Part shown: in pieces, positions 43,173-55,700 of the stretch
How the letters are laid out: every line of letters starts with the position of its first letter
Numbering within the stretch: the stretch's first letter is position 1
DNA from: Oncomelania hupensis
Lineage: Eukaryota > Mollusca > Gastropoda > Littorinimorpha > Pomatiopsidae
Length of the DNA stretch: 64,000 bases
NCBI GenBank assembly: GCA_036898135.1
Contig: CM072519.1
Location: forward strand, 71,310,361 to 71,374,360
Direction of reading: 5' to 3'
Notes under the pieces: model-generated
Database searches by the model: none
What the model saw: the letters and a program-made list of their open reading frames with translations, nothing else
Told to the model about the DNA's origin: nothing
Program-made: the position numbers and the translations under genes

Positions 43173-45859
43173 TCCTATCCTATCCTGTCCAGTAACCCGG
43201 AGGTCATAGGGGCACCACAGATGATCGTTTAACCAGCATACTCCATCTTTCTCTGTCCTCAGCAGCCCTGATGGCTTAGCTCAGTGTCAAACCAGTCCAT
43301 TCTCGAATGTTGTCCTACCACCTCTTTTTCGGTCTCCCTCTTCTTCTACCTCCTTGCACTGTGCCTTGCAGAATAGTCTTTGCAAGGCCTGATGATCTAG
43401 TGACTTGGCCATACCATCGGAGTTTCAGTTTCTTCACCACTGTAAGCAGGTCATCGTGTTGTCCAATGGCTTGTATGATGGTCTGTGTATAGGAAATGCC
43501 CAGAAGTCTTCTGTAGCACCTCATCTCCATGCTTTGTATTCTTCGTTGGAGATTGTGAGGATCCATGTTTCGCAAGCATATATGAGGGAATAGGAAGATT
43601 GGAGATTGCTCTACCCCCTATGCTGACTGTGCCTTCATGATCTGCAAGAGCAACTCACATGATGCGCTCTTGGAAGATGTTGAAGAGTGTTGGTGGGAGT
43701 AGGCATCCATGACGCACACCGATTGTTGTTCTGAACCAGTTCCCGATGGCGTTGTTATGGAGGACTGCACTGGTAGCCTTGTCATACAGGCTTTTGATGA
43801 CTTCAATAATTTTAGGGCTGATGTTGTACACTTTCATTGTTGCCCATAGAGCTGCATGCCAGACTCGGTCAAACACCTTCTTGAAGTCTATGAACACATG
43901 ATATAGATGTTGTTGGTGCTGTAGGTATTTCTCACAGATTATTCTGAGGTTGAAAATCTGTTCAGTGGTACTTCGCCCTGCCCTGAATCTTGCTTGTTCT
44001 TCAGCTATGATTTGTTCAGCTTGGGGTTTCAACCTGTTGAGTATTATTTTCAGGAGTATTATTTTCAGGAGGACCTTGCTGGGATGACTGATGAGGCTGA
44101 TGGTGCGGTAATTTTCACACTCCTGAAGGTTACCTTTTTTGGGAAGAGTGATGACAAGCGACTGGGTCCATGGTATAGGCCACTCCCCACTCTGCCAGAT
44201 CTTGTTACAGATAATGGTGAGGGCATCAATCATCGCTTCTCCTCCTGCTTGTAGCAGTTCCACGGGTATGTTGTCCACTCCCGCTGACTTCCCTTTCTTT
44301 AGCGATTGCACTGCTGCCTCAACTTCTTCCCGGAGAATTGGGAGGATTTCTTCTTCTTCTCTGTTCTCGGGACATGCTAGAACTGATGGGTCTCCATTTG
44401 GTATATGATTGTAAAGGTCAGAGCAATACACTGTCCTTCTGTCCAAGACTTCTTGTTCTTCTGTAAGGCATATGCCAGACTTGCTTTGGATCGTGGAGAC
44501 TTTGGGCTGTTTGACACTTGTCAGCCGCTTCACAGTCTGGTAGGCCTTCTTGCTGTTGTTCTTGTTCAGACTGTTCTCTATTTCCTGGCATTGATCTTCT
44601 ATCCAGTTCTCCTTTGCTGTGCGCATGCCTTTTCGGATGTCATTATTGATTTTTCGGTAGGCATCAGCTCCCTGTGAGGTGTTCTTTTTCTTTTTCATCT
44701 CTCTTCGTTTATCACACAGATCCAAAAGTTCAGGTGTGATCCGCTGCTTCTTCTTTGGTCGGTGCTTGCCAAGGATTTCAGTGGCGGCATCTGTCACAGC
44801 TGAGTTGAAGGTGGTGGTCATGGTGTTGACATCTACTTCACCAGCCCCCAAAATGAGCAGTGGTGCAAATTTCCCTCCAATTGTGGCCTGAATAGTTCTG
44901 CCACCTCCGGGTCTTGCAGTTTGTCCAGGTCGAACTTCAGTCTAGTGCACTTTGCTGTAATTACTCTCTTCAAGTGGAGCCAGAAAGACATCATCACGAG
45001 ATCGTGGTCACTTCCGATGTCTGCTCCTGGAAAAGTGCGTGTCCTTCCAATGTTGATTTCTTGACCATGATGTAGTCTATTTGGTTGTGATGCTCCCCGC
45101 CAGGACTGTGCCATGTCCATCGTCTGGAGTTTTTGTGGAGACCAAGTGTGTTTGCCAGTACCAGATTGTTGTATCTGGCAAACTCCAAGAGTCTGAGACG
45201 CCTGTCATTTGTCTCGTTGTAGCAGTGGGGTCCACATGTGTCTCCCCAGTTGTGGTGCGCATCTTGGCCAACCTTGCCATTCCAGTCGCCTTGCACTATG
45301 ACTATGTCCTTCTTCGGCAATTGGTCAAGGACCGCCTGTAGATTTTCATAAAAATCCTCCACTTCGCTGTCGTCATAGTCTGATGTTGGGGCATAGGCCT
45401 GGATGATAGTGATGTTGAAAGGGGCTGCTCTCACTCAGTCGGATGGTAATGAGTCTACTGGAGACTGGGCGGCAACCCATGACAGTGGCTAGAATGTTCT
45501 TGTGGACCAAGAATCCAATGCCGTGTTCGTGCCTGTCATCTCTACCGCTGAAATAGAGCTTGTGGCCTTTGTCGGTCATTGTTTCACCTAGGCCTTTCCA
45601 GCGCAGTTCGCTGATGCCTAGAACGTTCCATCGATAGTGGTCCAACTCGTGGGCCAGTTCTTCTAATTTTCCTTCCGCAGTTAGGGTCCTGACATTCCAG
45701 GTTCCTGTGACGATGTTGTTTCTCGTGCGGATCTTGCTAAATTGTCCATCAGTAGTATACTTAACACCTCCGTCCTGGTGGCCAACAGAAGGCGCGGTCC
45801 TTGTGCCGGGCGACGACCGATCCGGTATGGAATTAGTGGATAGTGTCATAAAAAAATTG
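43173..45859 (-). mobile_element. RTE LINE, 5'-truncated, internally deleted
   Basis: 2687 bp flanked by aactctttaga (43162-43172 and 45860-45870). The minus strand carries EN (45849-44833, with GTWNVRTLTAEGKLEELAHE, QGDWNGKVGQD and GSDHDLVMM), linker and RT start (44851-43655, [14 protein letters not shown]). A deletion near 43595 joins the region just before FADD directly to the C-terminal tail, removing the active site. An 18-bp duplication (ttgagtattattttcaggag) is at about 44035-44070. Confidence 0.9.
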
Positions 45860-45865
45860 AACTCT

Positions 45866-46740
45866 TTAGAACTGGTTTTTAAATGTATTTATGCTTGGTT
45901 TATTCTTAAGTGAGACAGGTAGATTATTCCAGTTAGTAGCAACTCTGTTAGAAAAGGAAAACTTCCTTATATTAGTATTTGAATGTTGAATAAATACTTT
46001 TCCTTCGGACGTGCATGTAATATTGCAATGAGGCTTTGCAAAGAAATCAGACAACTTTAAATCATCCAGTCCATTGTGAATTTTGTTAGCTTGTATTAAA
46101 TCTCCACTAACTATAGTATATGGCCATACAATGAATGCAGTCCAAGGTACATTAATCTTTCATGATAGGACATATCCCTAGCTACAGGCCTTTACAAATT
46201 TTGTAGCTCTCCTCTGCACTCTCTCAATCACAATAGACTTTGCTTTAACACTAGACTTGTACAGTTTACAGAAAATATATATCAGCATCTAAGAAACTAA
46301 ATGTCCTTTTAATTACTCCTGTCATTTTATTGGCTTTATTTGACTTAGTTAATTGTGTATACAAATGAGAAGGTTTTGTCAAATGTCACACTCAAATCTC
46401 TCTTTTTTACATGCCATAAGTGATCTATTATCAATGTGAACTTTCATTGTATATTTATTCTGAGGATTATACTTTCCTATATGCAACACTTTAAATTTTT
46501 ATACATTAAAATATAAAGTCCATAAGTTTGACCACTCTTTTAAGCAATCAAGATCCTGTTGTAATTTAACACATTGCTAATAACGTCATATATATCTTTA
46601 TGTCATCTGCAAATATTTTGCAAATAATAATTGTTAATAATATCGAGCCTAAAATGTTACCTTGAGGAATACCTTGATTTTTTTTTTAAACTGTCCCTTA
46701 CAGAAGTGTAAAAACCATCCAGGTCAAAAAAAGGAACAGA
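45866..46740 (-). mobile_element. old LINE relic
   Basis: Minus-strand 46054-45866 reads FSFSNRVATNWNNLPVSLKN, then INTFKNQF, the C-terminal motif of many CR1/jockey-type RT proteins. Further right, stops interrupt VQRRATKFV and FADDIKIY-like pieces. It is the target into which the 43173-45859 RTE inserted. Heavily decayed. Confidence 0.65.
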
Positions 46741-46782
46741 CCTTGGGCTTACAAAAGTGCACGGAGGCTGCCATGCTCAAGA

Positions 46783-49700
46783 ATGGAGAAGCTGACAATC
46801 ATCCATTTTAACGATGTGTACAACATTGAGCCTCAGCCAGATGAGCCTGTGGGTGGTGCCGCAAGATTCTCTGGATATGTCAAGTCATGCAAGGACCTAG
46901 ACCCCCTTGTCCTCTTCAGTGGGGATGCCTTCAATCCGTCTTTGAGTAAGTGTCCTATCCAGTTTATCACTGCTATGTGTGTATACATCATATGTGTATT
47001 CTTTGCTTAGCTATTGAGTGTGCATGTTGTGTCAGTGTGTGTATTCACACTTTTCTGCTATCCTATGCACCAACAGGAATCCCCTCATGTTAAGAGGGGT
47101 AACTCTTTCCGTTACCGTGAAACATACTTCCGGTTTCTTTCTCCGCGTATTGTTTATCCGAGTGTTTTAAGTGAGTTATTTCCAAATATTCAAGAATTTT
47201 TTTTGTGTGTGTGTGCTGCAGTTTATTATCCCTTTTTATCGGGAAACTCTGGGCCACCTCCCCCGGCTGGGGAAGGCGTAGTCGCAGCCAGTGGCGCGCC
47301 CAAACCCTACCTACCTAACATTATTTGTGATTTTTTGAAATTTTTGCTGAGGGAGCAAACCGGAGTACCCGGAGAAAACCCCCGAGATGTTGCCCGAGTC
47401 CAAAGTAAATAATATTCAGAGAAACATAACGCTCAGGTGCTGGCTCGAACCCACACCTGTCAGGCACCATTGGTTTCTGGCTTGTGGACAAGGCAAGTTA
47501 ATCCCGCCTTAGCCCACTTGGCCACAACGCTCGCTATGTCGAATATGTCGAATCACATGAGAAAGCGTGGTTCTTTCTCCAATGCATGAAAAAATTATGG
47601 CAGAACATGATGAAACATTTAGAGATCTTTGTCCCATGGTGTCGTGCCATAGGTTTTCTTGGATTGCAAAACAAAATCAAAAACAAAAAATATCGTTTTT
47701 GAGACTGATTTAATTTTTTTACATATTTTTTTTAATTTTTTTTTTTCAATTGTCTGTGTCCTTTTCATTTCAAGTGAAAGCCATTCATGTTTGTGCATAA
47801 GTTTTCTGGCTCTAACAATCGTCGTTTTCGGCAATTTGCCATATTTAAAAGTCACGCATCAAGCTTTGAGAAAAGCAAAACAAGCCAGACCGGAACTTGG
47901 TTTCACTCTAACCTCATTTTGATTTATAATGGCGATACCCACGATTTTAATGAGAGGTGCCGGAAAGTTGTGAATTGGTGTGTGGCTGTGGCTATTTCTA
48001 TACAGTATAGTACAAGCAATGGACCAACTTTTCACTGTAGTTGTTGTCAATAAAAGTTTCTTGATTAGAATATTATTTTTTTTTGTTATTTATTTATTTA
48101 CAATTACTTTTTTTCTTCTTCTATAGTTAAACACAATGTTACTTTTTGAAGTTCATTACAGACAAATTTTAATAAGAAAAGAACGAGTTGTCCTGTATAT
48201 AATAGACCATCTTTGAAAATGGGAGGATACTTGTCCTTTTGTTTTGTTAGTAGTGACCTAGAGTTATCCGGACAAACACCTCATCTCACAACACTATCAA
48301 AGCTACCCCAAGTTGCAAGTTTTTGTTGGCAAAAGGGTTGTGGTGGCATGGCAGTGCAAGGCCAAACTATGGTTTGATTAAGAACACAGCAGAAATGTAT
48401 GGCCACAAACTGTGTTCCTTTGCAAAGGATGTCCGCCTCAACGTTAGACAACTTGGCACAACATGGGGGCAAGCCGACCAAAGTTGTTTTGCTTCGTATT
48501 TCCGAGTATGGTCTATAGCTTTAGATGTGTATGGATAAATACTAAATCAACATGTTATAGCAAACTGCTTTCTGTAACTTAGATTGTAAGCCCAAATGTG
48601 GTAGAATGTAGTGTTTTCACTTGAGCATTCTTGTTTTTAGTATTTCTGCTCAATCTGCCTCATCATTGTACATTGTATTATTATTCTGTTATCACTATAT
48701 TTGGCTGTGCGTATTTTGCTGCAATGATGTGTGTTGTGTTTCAGTGAGTATATTTCTGAGAGGCAAGCAGATGATACCAATTCTGAATGGCATAGGAGTA
48801 CACTGTGCAGTGTTTGGAAACCATGATTTTGGTAACTTTTCATTTGTCGTACTTTTCCTAGTTTACCACACATTGATTTTTGTTTCATTTTCATGGTCAG
48901 GCGTAGGTAAATTGTTATTATTTTACATTTATTTTATTATTAATATTATTACTATTATTTTGCTGGCATAGTAACTTGTGGACCTGGCACAGCATTAGAC
49001 GGTGCTGAGGCTGGTACAGTGGTAGTCAGGTTGTAGCAAGCTGTACCTGGAACACATTCTGTATATCTTGCTCCGCTCCACATTCAGTTGTGCCTGAAGC
49101 AAGTACAGTCCCAGTCTGGTATTTTCATAGCATTTTGTTTTTTTACACCATGGCCAAGTTGGAAAATACAGACGCTCCTTAGTAACAATGTACAATGACA
49201 AATGAATCCACGCAGTGATGATGACTGCTCAAGTCATCAACAACAAGGATAATTGTTTTGGCAATAACAGTTGGAATGTTAAGATTGAGGTCTATGGTGC
49301 ATTGGTCTGTAGACGCCTTGCCCCCTTTTCAGTCTTAGTTAGGACCTTTGTTGTATTACCCACAGTCCATTTCTGTTATATATTCAAACATCCCCCATTC
49401 CCATCTCTCCCCTGTCACTTTCTACCCCGCGAGCGTTGTGGCCAAGTGGGCTAAGGCGGGACTAACTTGCCCTGTCCACAGGCCAGAAACCAATGGCGCC
49501 TGACAGGTGTGGGTTCGATCCAGCATCTGGGCGTTATGTTTCTCTGAATATTATTTACTTTCAACTTGGGCAACGTCTCTGGTTTTTTTTCCGGGTACTC
49601 CAGTTTGCTCCCCCAGCAAAATTTCAAAATCACAACTAATGTTAGGTAGGTTGGGTTTGGGCGCGCCACAGGCTGCAACTACGCTTTACCCAGGGGAGGC

Positions 49701-52700
49701 GGCCCAGAACTTCCCTATGGAAAAAGGGACAATAAGGTAAATTAAATGAAAGTTAAAAAAATAAAATAAAATAAAAATAAATAAAAATGTTACACAGTTT
49801 AACATGGGCACAATAGTCAGTCTACCAACCCTATGGTGTACATTGATAGTTATTTATTCTTGCCAGTACCCCACCAGAGACCCCCGCTGGACCTAAAGCA
49901 ATAATCATGTAATGTAATGTACCCCACCAGAGCCAACTACTTTCTGTTTCTTGGATCTGCACCATTCCAGTGGACAATTGTCTATCAGCTTCTGTTGCTG
50001 AAGCTCCTAGCTTAGCCTCCATCAAGCAAGGGTTGTAGAGTCTATGGTCATTTCAAGTGTTAACATATTACTGTGTGCATGGTACGGGGACACAAACTTG
50101 CAGTGTTAGGCCCAGTTTCAACGTTACTTTTCCATTGTGCAGATTTTGGAGTGGACCATCTTGAAGATTGCATCAGTAAGATGACCTTTCCATGGTTGCT
50201 AAGCAACATCAAAGACAACATTAATGATGAGCCGCTTGGAAGAGGAGAGGTCACTTTCATGGTCGAACATGCTGGTTATAAAGTAAGCTTTCTAGATTTT
50301 GCAACATTATTTTTTACAATATTCCTTCAGAGGATGTAAGGTAACAGAATAATATGTACAACTAATGCAGTTGCCTAACGGAAGAAGAAGAAAAGGATGT
50401 AAGACCTAAGCAGTGATAAGACAGGTGTCGGGCGATGGACCCTTATGAGCTGCTCTTCCCACTGTGAGATGAGATGCAAGTACCTTGTACCACTGTGAGA
50501 TGAAATGCAAGTACCTTGTACCACTGTGAGATGAGATGCAAGTACCTTGTACCACTGTGAGATGAGATGCAAGTACCTTGTACCACTGTGAGATGAGATG
50601 CAAGTACTTTGTACCACTGTGAGATGAGATGCAAGTACTTTGTACCACTGTGAGATGAGATGCAAGTACTTTGTACCACTGTGAGATGAGATGCAAGTAC
50701 CTTGTACCACTGTGAGATGAGATGCAAGTACCTTGTACCACTGTGAGATGAGATGCAAGTACCTTGTACCACTGTGAGATGAGATGCAAGTACCTTGTAC
50801 CACTGTGAGATGAGATGCAAGTACTTTGTACCACTGTGAGATGAGATGCAAGTACCTTGTACCACTGTGAGATGAGATGCAAGTACCTTGTACCACTGTG
50901 AGATGAAATGCAAGTACTTTGTACCACTGTGAGATGAGATGCAAGTACTTTGTACCACTGTGAGATGAGATGCAAGTACCTTGTACCACTGTGAGATAAA
51001 ATGCAAGTACCTTGTACCACTGTGAGATGAAATGCAAGTACATTGTACCACTGTGAGATGAAATGCAAGTACCTTGTACCACTGTGAGATGAAATGCAAG
51101 TACATTGTACCACTGTGAGATGAAATGCAAGTACATTGTACCACTGTGAGATGAGATGCAAGTACATTGTACCACTGTGAGATGAGATGCAAGTACATTG
51201 TACCACTGTGAGATGAGATGCAAGTACATTGTACCACTGTGAGATGAGACGCAAGTACATTGTACCACTGTGAGATGAGATCATTGATCAGCAAGTACAT
51301 TGTACCTCTGTGAGATGAGACGCAAGTACATTGTACCACTGTGAGATGAGACGCAAGTACATTGTACCACTGTGAGATGAAATGCAAGTACATTGTACCA
51401 CTGTGAGATGAGATGCAAGTACATTGTACCACTGTGAGATGAAATGCAAGTACATTGTACCACTGTGAGATGAAATGCAAGTACCTTGTACCACTGTGAG
51501 ATGAGATGCAAGTACATTGTAATACTGTGAGATGAAATGCAAGTACATTGTACCACTGTGAGATGAGATGCAAGTACATTGTAATACTGTGAGATGAGAT
51601 GCAAGTACCTTGTACCACTGTGAGATGAGATCATTGATCAGCAAGTACATTGTACCTCTGTAAGATGAGATCAGAGATCAGCAAGTACATTATACCTCTG
51701 TAGTGTAAGATGATATCAGAGATCAGCAAGTACATTGTACCAATGTTATGACTGACAGTACATGTGGTTTGATGCACATGCAGTGCTATTCACACTAGTC
51801 ATCCATGTTATGACTGACAGTACATGTGGTTTGATGCACATGCAGTGCTATTCACACTAGTCATCCATGTTATGACTGACAGTACATGTGGTTTGATGCA
51901 CATGCAGTGCTATTCACACTAGTCATCCATGTTATGACTGACAGTACATGTGGTTTGATGCACATGCAGTGCTATTCACACTAGTCATCCATGTTATGAC
52001 TGACAGTACATGTGGTTTGATACACATGCAGTGCTATTCACGCTAGTCATCCATGTTATGACTGACAGTACATGTGGTTTGATACACATGCAGTGCTATT
52101 CACACTAGTCATCCATGTTATGACTGACAGTACATGTGGTTTGATGCACATGCAGTGCTTTTCACACTAGTCATCCATGTTATGACTGACAGTACATGTG
52201 GTTTGATGCACATGCAGTGCTTTTCACACTAGTCATCCATGTTATGACTGACAGTACATGTGGTTTGATGCACATGCAGTGCTATTCACACTAGTCATCC
52301 ATGTTCAATAGGGAGTTACTTTTCCACCACCCTTGTTTATGCTGTCACATTATTATTCACCGTTGATGTGATTTTATGTGTAGTGTGGGCCACATTGGTC
52401 TGCTAGGGATGGTGTTGATGTGATTAGGTGTGTTGTGTTGCCCAGATTGGTCTGCTAGGGGTGGTGTTGTGATATGATGTTTAGAGTGGGCCAGATTGGT
52501 CTGCTAGGTATGGTGTTGATGTGATATGAGTGGGCCAGATTGGTCTGCTAGGTATGGTGTTGATGTGATATGATGTGTTGTGATATGGTTTGTTGTAATA
52601 TGGTGTGATATGATGTGCTGTGTGGGCCAGATTGGTCTGCTAGGTATGGTGTTGATGTGATATGTGTGGGCCAGATTGGTCTGCTAGGAGTGGTGTTGAT

Positions 52701-55700
52701 GTGATATGATGTGTTGTGATATGGTTTGTTGTACTATGGTGTGATATGATGTGCTGTGTGGGCCAGATTGGTCTGCTAGGGGTGGTGTTGATGTGATATG
52801 ATGTGTTGTGATATGGTTTGTTGTAATATGGTGTGATATGATGTGCTGTGTGGGCCAGATTGGTCTGCTAGGGATGGTGTTGATGTGATATGATGTGTTG
52901 TGATATGGTTTGTTGTAATATGGTGTGATATGATGTGCTGTGTGGGCCAGATTGGTCTGCTAGGGGTGGTGGAGGAGGAGTGGATAGCTACATTGTCCAC
53001 TGTGGACCAAGAAGACATCACATTTGTGGATTTTGTGGAAGAGGGACGACGGCTGGCAATCAAGTTACGACAAGAGGTCTGTTTTCACTGCTGTGTGTGT
53101 GTCTATAAGAAAGTGGGGTGCAAAGGGTGGGTTTGTGTGTGAGTGTGGTGTGTGCACACTGCTGTGAATTGTGTGGGTGTTTGCATCACTGAGATCTGTA
53201 TGCATGCCTCAGTTATAGCAAGCACGTGTGTGTGTTTAACTTGAAATAAATGTATACTGAGGTCACAATTTTTTTTTTAAAGTCCAGGTCCGTATGTGAC
53301 TGATGTTGTTACTGTTGTTGTTATTTTATTTTTCTAAATTAATGTTCAACTCTTTTTTTTTTCTTTTTTATATTCCTTGGTAGGGTGCAGATTTAGTGAT
53401 TGCGCTGACTCACATGCGATGGCCAAACGATGAGAAACTGGCGGAAGAAGTTCCTGAGATTGACATTGTCCTGGGAGGTCACGACCATGATTACGGCAAA
53501 AAAGAAGTAGGAGACAACATTGGATAAATAATAAACACAAATAGTCTTACCAGCAAACACATTAAACATTCTTAGTTTGCAATATTTTTCAAAAACGTTT
53601 TTCAATAAATGCAGGTATATGTTATGATCAGAAGAGTTGGGAAATAGTTGTGAAGGATGATGATGGTTGTGATAAACCAGCTTAGCTTTATTTGTTTGGC
53701 ACTGGTTGAGTAGAAGGGAAACCCCGTTGGGCTGCCGGGGGTTTCAGTATAAATAGTATCCCCACTTTCTGGAAATTTAGTGCTTTAAATTTTCACTGTC
53801 GCTGTCTTTCTCATTTGCTCTTTCTCATTCCTGCTCTGTTCTATCAATCTGCTATACTATCTTCTTCTTCGCTAGACCAGTCATCTACCTTTTTTCTTGA
53901 AAACTCTTCCTGGACAAGACTCCTTATTTGTGTATGAGGTCTGTTGGATCAGCTTGGGAATATTGGACGCTTTCTGCCAGGTGGTAACTAGGGCTTCCTA
54001 TGATGTTATTATTTAGCAATGTAGGCATTTTATATGTATGTGTTTGTTGATAATATATAATGATGTTTGTATTCTGTTTTGTTTTTGTAAACGGGGGTTC
54101 GATAAATTAGAATACAGTCTGCGTGGGATGTCTTTATTGTAAAGTGACTGGCTGGTGGAGAGCTTTCAATTTTACCACTAGAGTTGTTTCCGCAGATCTT
54201 TTATGTGAATCAGGGGTTGTCCGGTCCTGATTTGGCTCGGAAGAGTCCGCTGGACCTAAAGCAATAATCATGTAATGTAATGTAATGTAGTAGAAGGGCG
54301 CTGAGTGAAACGGTATGGTAGCACGTGCATGGGGCTATGCAGGAATGTGCAATGCTGGCTTTTTGAATGGAGTTGCCTGAAGTAAATTCAGGTATGCTGC
54401 CCAGTGTAGGAACAGACAATTGATATGGTCCCAAAACAGTTCAGCCACACTTGGCTGATCCCACATGCAGACAGACATCAGTCCCTCTTGCCCAGTCTTT
54501 GTATGTTTGATTTGATTTTGGACACTTTATTGTCCTTTTTATCAGGAAATTCAGGGCCTCCCCCCCTGGGTAAGGCGTCATTGCAGATGGTGGCGCGCCC
54601 AAACCCAACCTACCTAACATTAGTTGTGTTTTTGAAATTTTGCTAGGGGAGCCAACCGGAGTACCCGGAGAAAAACCCCGAGACGTTGCCCCGAGTCGAA
54701 AGTAAATAAAATTCGGAGAAATGTAAGGTCCAGAGGCGGGATCGATCCCACACCTGTCGCCTGGTTTCTAGCCTGTGGACAAGGCAAGTTAGGCGCACCT
54801 TAGACCACACAGCCACAATGCTCGCATGTGTGTGTGAAAAGAGAGAGAGAGACAAGTGTGTGAGAAAAGTGAATGATCTATAATACCAGTATCCCTGCTA
54901 TGTTAGTATTAGCATTGGAGTGATCCATAGCAAAGACAGAGAATGTAGCAACATGACTCTGTCAGTACAACGCTAGCACTAGCAAACCCTATAAGAAAAG
55001 ACAGAATGTAGCAACATGACTCTGTCAGTACAATGCTAGCACTAGCAAACCCTATAAGAAAAGACAGAATGTAGCACCATGACTCTGTCAGTACAATGCT
55101 AGCACTAGCAAACCCTATAGAAAAAGACAGAATGTAGCCCCTTGACTCTGTCAGTACAACGCTAGCACTAGCAAACCCTATAGGAAAAGACAGAGAATGT
55201 AGCACCATGACTCTGTCAGTACAACGCTTGCACTAGCAAACCCTATAGGAAAAGACAGAATGTAGCACCTTGACTCTGTCAGTACAATGCTAGCACTAGC
55301 AAACCCTATAGGAAAAGACAGAATGTAGCAACATGACTCTGTCAGTACAATGCTTGCACTAGCAAACCCTATAAGAAAAGACAGAATGTAGCACCATGAC
55401 TCTGTCAGTACAATGCTAGCACTAGCAAAGCCTATAGGAAAAGACAGAGAATGTAGCAACATGACTGTCAGTACAACGCTAGCACTAGCAAACCCTGTAG
55501 GAAAAGACAGAGAATGTAGCACCATGACTCTGTCAGTACAACGCTAGCACTAGCAAACCCTATAAGAAAAGACAGAATGTAGCACCTTGACTCTGTCAGT
55601 ACAACGCTAGCACTAGCAAACCCTATAAGAAAAGACAGAATGTAGCACCTTGACTCTGTCAGTACAACGCTAGCACTAGCAAACCCTATAGGAAAAGACA

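Noticed and set aside
50375..51650. Several overlapping long open frames (up to 391 codons) on the minus strand
   Set aside because: They are the same 31-bp repeat read in three frames. No splice sites, domains or unique sequence.
50459..52305. CRISPR-like periodic repeats
   Set aside because: Units are contiguous, with no unique spacers, in an intron of a eukaryotic gene.
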